Of a stretch of 64,000 bases of DNA, positions 43,777 through 51,424 are shown one piece after another. The translations under genes and the position numbers were made by a program. Under the pieces are notes generated by a model. The model was not told the DNA's origin and made no database searches. It was given only the letters and a program-made list of their open reading frames with translations. Each line of letters begins with the position of its first letter. Within the stretch, counting starts at the first letter, position 1. The stretch spans positions 806,001-870,000 of the forward strand of contig NZ_JBJKFD010000001.1 in assembly GCF_049723905.1 (NCBI RefSeq). The letters are read 5' to 3'. The DNA comes from G963665185 sp049723905 (lineage in GTDB: Bacteria > Desulfobacterota > Desulfovibrionia > Desulfovibrionales > Desulfovibrionaceae).

Positions 43777-45000
43777 TCACAAGGGCGACACCCCGATATC
43801 CGGACAGGCAAATTCTCCTTGGCTAAATACCACCACTTCACGTCCTGAATTTGTTCTTCCAGTGACATGCTTTGGTTCGGTATTCACCAAGTCCCAATGC
43901 AGAGCCGATGTGTTGAACCCAAGAGAATTTCTGACATCCGCAGAGAACTCGTCTGATTTTCCGGCAAAAGTATCGGCGTACGACGCTCCCAATGCAATGT
44001 GACAATTCCCTTGCTCGCCACCAAAATTCTCATCGTATAACGTATGAGCCATGAATCTGTTGATGTTGGAAAAACGCCGATCAGTCAGGGAAAACTCCCC
44101 CACTCGCGACGCCCCCTGGTCCATTTCTATTTGTCTCCGAACAAAGGCCTCTCCCTTGCTCGCCTTCAGGTCTCTGACAACACCATCCTTAAACACAAGC
44201 TCCAGCCCTTCGATGAGGTTGCCGCTTCGGAACGAAGGCAGATCAGCATAATATGTACCGTGGGTTCCACGCCAATCAGGGGATACATAAATCTCGAAGC
44301 TTGGGATATTATGACCGGTCAGCCCGACCCAACGCCGTTGCCTGCCGACATCGATATGCAGATCCATGTGCTCCGAGGTAACGTGCAGTGTGGCGAGATC
44401 CAACTCGTTGAGCCAGTTCTTGATTTTCCGCGCAGCTTTCCAACGTTTTTTCCAGGCATGTACCGGTTCAGGGTGGCTCAGAAGGCAAGCGGAACGAACC
44501 TGTTCGGCATACGAATCCAAGCTTGTTCCAGCATTTTCAGCAAGAATGGGAGTCGGCCACAGTCCCAAAGTCCAACTCAGTTCTCCATTGAGCTCACGCT
44601 CGTCCAAAATGTCACGCAACGACTTTCTGGCTAACTGAACTGCTGCAATGTCCTCCGGGGCGGTTGATGAAAGATGGGAAAGCGACTCTGGGGCCAACAG
44701 ACTAATCAACCCAGACAAAGAGCGGTACAACTCTTCTTCCCCTGGAGAGACGAACGTAAGTTGACGAAATGCTGAATGAGCATAGTGGTTGTATTCCATT
44801 GCTGCTGTCGAGTTAAGTCGAAGTACCGGGTTCAGATGCCGCTTAAGCAGTAATGCCTGTATTTCTTCCGCCAGCTTCAGGGCAGGTAAATCAAAACGCA
44901 CCAAGACTATACCGCCGGACGGTATAGACTGCGGTCGGGAAATATCCAATCCCCACAGCAGCACCTCAGCATATCTTTCTATTTCTTCCCTATCGAACAC
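43777..45000 (-). CDS. M29-family aminopeptidase (AmpS/thermophilic aminopeptidase)
   Basis: A 407-residue metal-dependent aminopeptidase. Metal-site regions of the family are present: a Glu-rich GNLIEGLELVF, the His in ALHWDLVNTEP, FGGEQGNCHIALGASY (Glu, His), and the general layout of an N-terminal AmpS domain. No signal peptide, so cytoplasmic. It starts with ATG at 45000 and dinB (same strand) ends 20 bases before it, so the two may share a transcript. An inverted repeat TCGCCC/GGGCGA spans its 3' end. Confidence 0.85.
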   Translation of the reverse strand: MFDREEIERYAEVLLWGLDISRPQSIPSGGIVLVRFDLPALKLAEEIQALLLKRHLNPVLRLNSTAAMEYNHYAHSAFRQLTFVSPGEEELYRSLSGLISLLAPESLSHLSSTAPEDIAAVQLARKSLRDILDERELNGELSWTLGLWPTPILAENAGTSLDSYAEQVRSACLLSHPEPVHAWKKRWKAARKIKNWLNELDLATLHVTSEHMDLHIDVGRQRRWVGLTGHNIPSFEIYVSPDWRGTHGTYYADLPSFRSGNLIEGLELVFKDGVVRDLKASKGEAFVRRQIEMDQGASRVGEFSLTDRRFSNINRFMAHTLYDENFGGEQGNCHIALGASYADTFAGKSDEFSADVRNSLGFNTSALHWDLVNTEPKHVTGRTNSGREVVVFSQGEFACPDIGVSPL

Positions 45001-45020
45001 GTTTGTTATCCCTCTCTGTA

Positions 45021-46265
45021 TTACTCTTTAGCAGGTTTATCTGTGGGGGCCATGTCCTCGCTTGCTTTTCTGGAAGTGGAAAAGCCCATCACTCTTCCTC
45101 TCTCCAGAACTTTCCTTCCAAAACGCTCACGAATGGCATCAATAGTTTTATCAAGTTGGGATGTTTCCGCTTTCTTTTCTTCCCCCCAAAGGGACAGCTG
45201 CCTCCCACCTCGGGAAAAATGCGAAACACTGACGCCGATCAATCGAACCGCTCTGGCAAGCCGCAAAGAAGCCAAAAGGCCGGCTGCAGCATCAAAGATG
45301 GCTTGTGTGGAGTCCACAGGCGCATCCAGAGTCACGCTACGGGTAAGGCTGGTAAAATCGCTGTACTTCACCTTAAGAGTTACTGTTTTACCGAAATAAC
45401 CGTTCGCACGAAGGTCCCTCCCCACCCGTTCAGACTGGACCCACAGCCATTGCTCCAACTCTTCCTTTTCCTTGATATCGTTAGAGAACGTATTTTCCGA
45501 TCCGGAAGATTTGGGCTCCCGCGAAGGCGTCACCGGTCTGGAATCTTCCCCCAGACTGCGGGAAAAAAGAAAACGTCCGCCTTTATCACCAAAACGATCA
45601 ATCCAAAATTCCAAAGGATAGCGTGCTACTTCCCCCATGGTCCGCACATTCATATCGGCCAGGATTTGGACCATACTGCGTCCGATACCACCAACCTTCC
45701 CCACCGGGAGAGCGGCCAGGAAATCATCAACCTTCTCTGGCAACAAGAAATAAATCCCATCCGGTTTGTTGATGTCCGAGCATACCTTGGCCAGATATTT
45801 ATTCGGGGCAATGCCTACGGAGCTTGTCAGTCCTGTGGCGTTAAATATCGCCTGCTTCATCGCCAGTGCCATTTCCATAGGCTGCCCGAAAATTCGTTCC
45901 AGCCCCGTAGCATCAAGATATGCTTCATCCACACTGACCTGCTCAACCAATGGCGAAAAATTGTGCAGAATCCCCATGACGACATCTGAGACAACTTTAT
46001 AACGATCCTTGGACCCGGAAATAAAAATACCGTGTGGGCAACGCCTCCTTGCTTCTGCCACTGGCATGGCAGAGTGCACTCCGTATTTCCTGGCTTCATA
46101 CGAGGCTGCGGAAACGACCCCACGCATACTCTTACCTATAATGACGGGCTTGCCCTTGAGCTCGGGGTTGTCCACCTGCTCCACGGAAGCAAAAAAAGCA
46201 TCCATATCCAGATGCATGATCACCCTTTGAGTAGAATTCGTACCAGCTGTCTTCATGGATTTCAT
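45021..46265 (-). CDS. dinB: DNA polymerase IV (DinB, Y-family)
   Basis: A 414-residue translesion polymerase. The first catalytic motif is HLDMDAFFASVEQ, the second VSVDEAYLDATG (Asp-Glu pair); YEARKYGV and the little-finger domain (GRSMVQILADM) follow. The ATG at 46265 or 46256 is the likely start; neither has a clear ribosome site, and an in-frame start at 46349 is too long for the family. It ends with a low-complexity tail. It is divergent from the binding-lipoprotein gene across about 70 bases. No LexA-type box was spotted there. Confidence 0.9.
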   Translation of the reverse strand: MKSMKTAGTNSTQRVIMHLDMDAFFASVEQVDNPELKGKPVIIGKSMRGVVSAASYEARKYGVHSAMPVAEARRRCPHGIFISGSKDRYKVVSDVVMGILHNFSPLVEQVSVDEAYLDATGLERIFGQPMEMALAMKQAIFNATGLTSSVGIAPNKYLAKVCSDINKPDGIYFLLPEKVDDFLAALPVGKVGGIGRSMVQILADMNVRTMGEVARYPLEFWIDRFGDKGGRFLFSRSLGEDSRPVTPSREPKSSGSENTFSNDIKEKEELEQWLWVQSERVGRDLRANGYFGKTVTLKVKYSDFTSLTRSVTLDAPVDSTQAIFDAAAGLLASLRLARAVRLIGVSVSHFSRGGRQLSLWGEEKKAETSQLDKTIDAIRERFGRKVLERGRVMGFSTSRKASEDMAPTDKPAKE

Positions 46266-46334
46266 ACTAATCGCGTCCCGAAGGGCGTGCAACACGGCTT
46301 GACCCGGTTGGAGGGCTGGGGCAAAAGGGAAACC

Positions 46335-47648
46335 ATGGGGAAAAAACATATTTTCACTTTATTCTGCTCGCTTTTCCAACTGGCGGCATTCTGTAGCTGT
46401 GTTGCACTTCTCACCGCTTGTGATATGAATTCCGGTACCAAAGACATATCCAAACATACTCCCGGTGTAACCCATGATGAGATTCTGATAGGCTCGTCCC
46501 TGGTCCTTTCCGGCCATGCCGAATATCTTGGAATACAAACATTACGAGGGGCTCTTTCGTACATAAACTACATTAACGAACAAGGTGGCGTCTTCGGAAG
46601 AAAAATAAAAGTAAGCGTCCTTGACGATGCCTATGACCCTTCGCGTTGTCTGGTCAACACTCAAAAGCTCATTGTTGATAAACAGGTTTTCGCCCTGTTC
46701 TGCTATGTGGGCACGCCAACTACGGTTAAGATTCTCCCACTGGTCCAACAGGCGGAAATTCCCCTTGTGGGTATGTTCACCGGAGCCAATGCGCTGCGCA
46801 CACCTTTCAATAAATATGTCATCAATGTCCGCCCCTCCTATTACCAGGAAACAGCCGCTGCAGTCGAACATCTGGTAGGCGAATTGGGTTTGAAACGGAT
46901 AGCGGTTTTCTATCAGTACGATACATATGGTTTTGACGGTCTGACAGGAACCGAACTGGCACTGAAAAAATACAATTTAGCTCCTGTTGCCCGTGGCAGC
47001 TACATTAGGGGAACGACAAATATACAGGACGGTCTGAATAAGATCATTCGTTCCAACGCACAGGCAGTTGTAATGATCGGCACATACAAACCCTGTGCAA
47101 GATTCATTTTGGAAGCGCGTAAAAAAAACTTCGATCCCATTTTTTATAATGTCTCCTTTGTGGGTGGAGATGAGCTTGCGAGATTGCTTCATAATGACAA
47201 CTCAGCCCAGGTTATCCTCTCTCAGGTAGCCCCTTCCCCTACCCTCTCGCCCCACGATCAGGGGACAGATGGAGATCCGGGATATGTGGAACTCCTCAAA
47301 CGCTACTTTCCGGGCGACTCACCCAACAGCATCGGCCTGGAAGGTTTTTTCAATGCTAAAGTATTGGTGAGCGGCCTACGCAAAGCCGGTTATCATCTCA
47401 CCAGAAAAAAATTCATCCATGCCATCGAATCCATCCACAGCCTGCCCCTTACCCCAAAACTCAAAGCCTCTTTCAGCGATTCGGACCATCAAGGATTGGA
47501 CACCGTCTATTTTACACGCTTGGTCAATGGCACCTTTGTCACGTTTTCGGATTGGAACGCGGTAAACACTTCATCGCTCCTCCCCATCGAAACGCCTGCT
47601 TCTCCCGAAAAAAACAGGCTGAAAACGGAAAACACAGATGCTCATTAA
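46335..47648 (+). CDS. Branched-chain amino-acid-type ABC binding lipoprotein (Peripla_BP type I)
   Basis: A 437-residue protein starting at the ATG at 46335 after AAAGGGA. A signal peptide with lipobox LTAC (FCSCVALLTACDM) indicates a lipoprotein, followed by a type I periplasmic binding domain (EILIGSSLVLSGHAEYLGI, INEQGGVFGRKIKV). No ABC permease or ATPase genes are near; the next gene, overlapping by 11 bases, encodes a sensor kinase. The arrangement suggests a periplasmic ligand sensor feeding the kinase rather than an importer. The ligand is unknown. Confidence 0.82.
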   Translation: MGKKHIFTLFCSLFQLAAFCSCVALLTACDMNSGTKDISKHTPGVTHDEILIGSSLVLSGHAEYLGIQTLRGALSYINYINEQGGVFGRKIKVSVLDDAYDPSRCLVNTQKLIVDKQVFALFCYVGTPTTVKILPLVQQAEIPLVGMFTGANALRTPFNKYVINVRPSYYQETAAAVEHLVGELGLKRIAVFYQYDTYGFDGLTGTELALKKYNLAPVARGSYIRGTTNIQDGLNKIIRSNAQAVVMIGTYKPCARFILEARKKNFDPIFYNVSFVGGDELARLLHNDNSAQVILSQVAPSPTLSPHDQGTDGDPGYVELLKRYFPGDSPNSIGLEGFFNAKVLVSGLRKAGYHLTRKKFIHAIESIHSLPLTPKLKASFSDSDHQGLDTVYFTRLVNGTFVTFSDWNAVNTSSLLPIETPASPEKNRLKTENTDAH

Positions 47649-49692
47649 ACTGACAAATCTGGACCTCAACCAAAAAATTTTCTTCACAACCCTGGCTGTG
47701 ATTTTGAGTATAAGCGTTATCATTGCTTTTCTGGCCCGCTGGATACTCGTTTCCAGCCTGACGGATGAACTGTATCACCGTGGAGAAGCCATCGGTCATA
47801 GTATTGCAGAACGAGCCAGGGGATATATCCTGGACGACAATAAACCACAGCTCGTAACCCTGGCATTCGATGCTGCCTACCTGGGTGACCGCAAAACACT
47901 TGTTTCCTACATCTTCATTTCAGACAGCGAAAACCATGTTCTGGCCAATACTCTTACCTCGCCATTTCCCGAACAACTGGCCCGAGCCAATCTCATTCCC
48001 CCGGATAAGGATTCGAGCATCCGTCTTTTGCACATCATGGAGACACCGACTCTGGATATCGCCGTTCCAATCAATGAAGGCATCTATCGGATCGGGGCTG
48101 TTCACGTCGGACTGGACAAGGCGCGTATTGACGCCTTGGTCAGCAAACTCCGAACCACCTTTCTGGGGTTTATTGCGCTTGTCAGCATTATCATCTTTTA
48201 CATTTCCTACCGGCTGGCAAATTACATATCCGGTCCGGTCACCCGTCTGACACGTATTTCGGACGAGCTCTCCAAAGGCAACTTCGACATTGATCCAGAA
48301 CTTGAAGGAATGGACGGCTGGAGTCCTACAAATTGCCCGGCATATGAAAATACCGACCTTCCCTGCTGGCATTTTGACCAAACGTTGGGAAACGAATCCA
48401 ATCTTCTTGGAAAACCTGAAAACAGATCATGTTCCCACTGCATGTTTTACGCGGAATCTTCAGGAGATGAAGTGACCCGTCTTGCGGCGTCTTTTCGCAA
48501 CATGGTTTGGAGCATCCGTCTTTACCGCCGTAAGATCAAAGAGTCCGAGCTCAAGTACCGGTCTCTTTTCGCCAGCGGGCCAGACCCCATCCTGGTCGTC
48601 AACCAGCAAAGCCTGCAGATTCTCGACGCCAACCCAAGAGTGGAAGAAACATACGGCTACACCAAACAAGAACTGAAAGACCTATCCTACAATACAATCC
48701 AGCCGGATTTCGAGACCTCGACTCTGAAAACTTTCGAGTCCCCATTTGAACGAGGGCAATGTGTCTATCTGCCCAAAGTGATTCAATACCGAAAAAACGG
48801 AGAGCCGTTTTACGTCAATCTTCATGCCTGCCCCATCAGCTATAAGGGCAGCCTTGCGATCATCATTGCTGCAAACGATATAACCGAACTCATGGAAAAA
48901 GACGCCCAACTCATCCAGGCCAGCAAGATGAAAACCCTGGGTGAAATGTCGGCCGGCATTGCCCACGAACTTAATCAACCCTTGAACGCCATCAAAATGG
49001 GCAGCGACTTCCTGACCATGTTGGCGGATTCTGACGGAGAAATCCCTCTTTCCCACCTACATCAGGTCTCTGAGGAAATCAGCGTTCAGGTTGACCGTGC
49101 AACAGAAATCATCAATACCCTAAGAGCTTTTAGCCGAAAAACGGAAATGGGCAGAGAACGGGTGAACCTGAATAATACAATACGAGGCGTTCTGCGCATC
49201 ATAGGGCAACAACTGCGCCTTTCCAACATCACGATAGCCCTGGACCTCGAAGAATCCATCCCGCCCGTATCGGCACATGACAACCGCTTGCAACAAGTAC
49301 TCTTCAACCTCATCAGCAACGCCAGGGACGCAATCATTTCCCAACACGACAATGGAGCTCTTGTCGACGATAGGGCCAGTACGCACTCTCCTCAAAAAGA
49401 GTTCCATGGCCGGATACTCCTTTCAACCTTCTTCCAGAAAGGGAATGTGACTCTCCGCATCCAAGACAACGGTACAGGTATATCCCAAGAGACCCAGGAA
49501 CGTATATTCGAGCCTTTCTACACAACAAAGGAAATCGGACAGGGTATGGGCCTGGGGCTTTCCATTTCCTATGGAATCATTAAGGATTACAAAGGAGAAA
49601 TCCGCATTGACAGCGAGCCGGGCAAAGGGGCAGTTTTCTATCTGTCCTTTCCTCCTGCCGCAAGTGATTTACCACGACAAGGAGCCCGGTAA
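47638..49692 (+). CDS. Membrane sensor histidine kinase with HAMP, Cys-rich insert and PAS
   Basis: A 684-residue kinase. Transmembrane segments at about residues 14-34 and 170-190 flank a periplasmic domain; HAMP follows (KLANYISGPVTRLTRI-like SGPVTRLTRISDEL). Next is an insert containing NCPAYENTDLPCWHFD and CSHCMFY (about residues 225-275), with four cysteines of a CxxC plus two pattern. Then PAS (about 305-425), HisKA with phosphoacceptor His443 in IAHELNQPLNAIK, and HATPase_c with the N, G1 and G2 boxes (NLISNARDAI, IQDNGTGIS, GQGMGLGLS). Overlaps the upstream binding-protein gene by 11 bases and the response regulator by one (TAATG). Confidence 0.9.
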   Translation: MLIKLTNLDLNQKIFFTTLAVILSISVIIAFLARWILVSSLTDELYHRGEAIGHSIAERARGYILDDNKPQLVTLAFDAAYLGDRKTLVSYIFISDSENHVLANTLTSPFPEQLARANLIPPDKDSSIRLLHIMETPTLDIAVPINEGIYRIGAVHVGLDKARIDALVSKLRTTFLGFIALVSIIIFYISYRLANYISGPVTRLTRISDELSKGNFDIDPELEGMDGWSPTNCPAYENTDLPCWHFDQTLGNESNLLGKPENRSCSHCMFYAESSGDEVTRLAASFRNMVWSIRLYRRKIKESELKYRSLFASGPDPILVVNQQSLQILDANPRVEETYGYTKQELKDLSYNTIQPDFETSTLKTFESPFERGQCVYLPKVIQYRKNGEPFYVNLHACPISYKGSLAIIIAANDITELMEKDAQLIQASKMKTLGEMSAGIAHELNQPLNAIKMGSDFLTMLADSDGEIPLSHLHQVSEEISVQVDRATEIINTLRAFSRKTEMGRERVNLNNTIRGVLRIIGQQLRLSNITIALDLEESIPPVSAHDNRLQQVLFNLISNARDAIISQHDNGALVDDRASTHSPQKEFHGRILLSTFFQKGNVTLRIQDNGTGISQETQERIFEPFYTTKEIGQGMGLGLSISYGIIKDYKGEIRIDSEPGKGAVFYLSFPPAASDLPRQGAR

Positions 49693-50405
49693 TGAAAATT
49701 CTGGTAATCGACGACGAAAGCCCTACCCTCTCCATGTTTCGCCTTTTTTTGGAAACCTATCAGCATGAAGTCCTGACAGCGGAAAATGGAGAGGACGGAC
49801 TGAAGCTCTTTGAACGGGAAACACCTCCCGTTGTACTGACCGACATCAAAATGCCCGGCATGGACGGAATAGAAGTACTCAAGCGGATAAAGCAATCTTC
49901 ACCGCTCACTGAAGTGATTATCATTACAGGACACGGAGACATGGAACTGGCCATTCAGGCGTTGAATCTGGACGCAGCGGATTTTGTTCACAAGCCCATC
50001 CAGAAGACCGCCTTGGATAAGGCCCTCGAACGTGCCGCCGAACGAATCCGTTTGAATGAATCACAATCGGGAAGGGTATCGGGAATGGAAGAAGACGGCC
50101 TATACGTCATTGAGATAGGAGACAACATCACATCCCGTACAGAACCGCTCCTTCTTGAAGAGCTGAACAAAGCCCTGAAGACGCGTCTTCCTTTATTGGT
50201 CAGCTTTAACGAAAACGTGTCGCTCAACGGCGCGGGAATGGCTGTGTTTACGCAGATTCTTCGCGAATGCAACGACGAGAACATTCCAACGGCCCTCACG
50301 GGACTCTCCGAAAATTTCAGTAAAGTCTTTGAAATCGTCGGCATAGCCCGTCTTACATCCATACACGAGAGCAAAGCTCAGGCCCGGGAATGGTTAAAAG
50401 CATAA
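49692..50405 (+). CDS. Response regulator with receiver and STAS-like output domain
   Basis: A 237-residue protein. Residues 1-118 form a receiver with VIDDES, phosphoacceptor Asp51 (VLTDIKMPGMD), the switch Thr in IITGHGD and Lys in VHKPIQK. After a linker, residues 137-237 look like a STAS/anti-sigma-antagonist domain (LPLLVSFNENVSLNGAGMAVF, LRECNDENIPTALTGLSENF), with the Asp/Ser loop NENVSLNGAG. No DNA-binding output. It may act on a sigma-factor or anti-sigma partner through STAS. It shares one base with the sensor kinase stop, so the three genes from 46335 form one unit. Confidence 0.78.
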   Translation: MKILVIDDESPTLSMFRLFLETYQHEVLTAENGEDGLKLFERETPPVVLTDIKMPGMDGIEVLKRIKQSSPLTEVIIITGHGDMELAIQALNLDAADFVHKPIQKTALDKALERAAERIRLNESQSGRVSGMEEDGLYVIEIGDNITSRTEPLLLEELNKALKTRLPLLVSFNENVSLNGAGMAVFTQILRECNDENIPTALTGLSENFSKVFEIVGIARLTSIHESKAQAREWLKA

Positions 50406-50438
50406 TAATGTTTTTTGGCTTTTAGCAGGCCATTGAAA

Positions 50439-50469
50439 GAAGCCTAAAGCGCAAAGCGCATTAGGCTTC
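50439..50469. repeat. Strong hairpin after the response-regulator gene
   Basis: GAAGCCTAA (50439-50447) and TTAGGCTTC (50461-50469) with inner GCGC/GCGC (50449-50452, 50456-50459) and an AAA loop form a 14-position stem with one A-A mismatch. No T run follows, so it is not a standard terminator. Confidence 0.7.
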
Positions 50470-50642
50470 AAATTGTAAATCCCCAAGGCCATACGGCAAT
50501 AGTTTGGCCTTCTCTGGTTAGAATGGGATCGGGGAACCCCAGGGGAGGTACGCCATCCGAAGGCATATGTAGCGTGTTGGCCATACGGATGGTTGTTCAA
50601 TGGCAAAGGGGCCGTTATTCACCCTGCCCGTTCACTTGTTTT
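50470..50642 (+). other. Structured non-coding stretch, unidentified (possible RNA)
   Basis: Between the hairpin after the response-regulator gene and a terminator there is no credible ORF, but several inverted repeats: AAGGCC/GGCCTT (50485-50490, 50506-50511), GGGG AA CCCC (50531-50540), and GCCATCCG/CGGATGGT (50552-50559, 50586-50593). With the 3' terminator this could be a small RNA or untranslated leader. It does not match the core motifs I know for SRP RNA, 6S, tmRNA or RNase P. Confidence 0.3.
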
Positions 50643-50676
50643 CCGGGACGTCCATTTGGACGTCCCGGTTTATTTT
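50643..50676 (+). terminator. Perfect terminator ahead of the fdhB 3' end
   Basis: CCGGGACGTCC (50643-50653) and GGACGTCCCGG (50658-50668) are perfect 11-bp repeats with an ATTT loop, then TTTATTTTG on the plus strand. It lies between converging units and ends plus-strand transcription. Confidence 0.8.
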
Positions 50677-50677
50677 G

Positions 50678-51412
50678 TCAGGATTTAAAAACCTTCAAAG
50701 GTTTTGCCAAACCGGCCAGGAATTGCTTTCTGGTCATGGAACCGGGCGTAACGGGCACATCCGCCTCGGCTACCACGTGCTCCCAATAATCTTCGGGGGC
50801 TTCCTGGCACAGAAAGATAACGCGTACACTGTCCTCATCCGCAAGCATTGCGTCAGGATGCGTCTTCTGTACCTTTTGCAGACGCTCAGCCGCCAATTCC
50901 AACATATCCTCACGATCGCCAAAATTCATGGCGCCGGTAGGACATGAGGTCACACAAGCTGGTTTGAGTCCATTATGCAGCCGGTCCACACACATGTCGC
51001 ATTTACTCCACACGCCAGTATCAGAATTCCGACGGGGAATGTTATACGGACACAGTTCTTCCGGATCGGTGATGTCATCGATAGCTTTTGTTTTCGAGGT
51101 ATAAATGACGGCTCCGGTCTCAGAATCTACCAGGATTGCACCTTCATCATACCCATCGGCAACAGCCTTGCAGGGCGGTTCCACGCAATGACGGCACTGA
51201 TCGGGGAAAAACAACCACTGCAATACACCGTTTTTCACCTGTTCCTGAAAACGCACCAGCTTGTACGTTATAAAAGACAAATCCTTCGGGTTCTGGTGAG
51301 AGCCCCAATTGTGGGTTTCTTCGGCAGGCAGTTTATGCCACTGCTTGCAAGCTACCTGACACCCACGGCATGCCGTACACTTGGTAAGGTCGACGAAGAA
51401 GCTTTTACTCAT
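50678..51412 (-). CDS. fdhB: Formate dehydrogenase iron-sulfur (beta) subunit
   Basis: A 244-residue ferredoxin-type electron-transfer subunit, encoded 12 bases after fdhA. Cysteine groups for four [4Fe-4S] clusters are seen: TKCTACRGCQVACKQ, DQCRHCVEPPC, SKCDMCVDR and ACVTSCPTGAM, with LCPYNIP completing one. It has no signal peptide and would be exported as a folded complex by the Tat signal on the alpha subunit. No cytochrome b (gamma) or membrane subunit follows, so this is the soluble periplasmic FdhAB type that gives electrons to cytochrome c3. Confidence 0.93.
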   Translation of the reverse strand: MSKSFFVDLTKCTACRGCQVACKQWHKLPAEETHNWGSHQNPKDLSFITYKLVRFQEQVKNGVLQWLFFPDQCRHCVEPPCKAVADGYDEGAILVDSETGAVIYTSKTKAIDDITDPEELCPYNIPRRNSDTGVWSKCDMCVDRLHNGLKPACVTSCPTGAMNFGDREDMLELAAERLQKVQKTHPDAMLADEDSVRVIFLCQEAPEDYWEHVVAEADVPVTPGSMTRKQFLAGLAKPLKVFKS

Positions 51413-51424
51413 GTTGAACCTCCT

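Noticed and set aside
43765..43788. Terminator-like repeat TCGCCC/GGGCGA between ppaC and the M29 gene
   Set aside because: It overlaps the M29 coding end and has no T run after the stem on the minus strand, so it is not reported as a terminator.
50523..50789. Plus-strand ORF of 88 residues overlapping the terminator and fdhB
   Set aside because: It crosses a perfect terminator, has no good ribosome site and lies antisense to fdhB.
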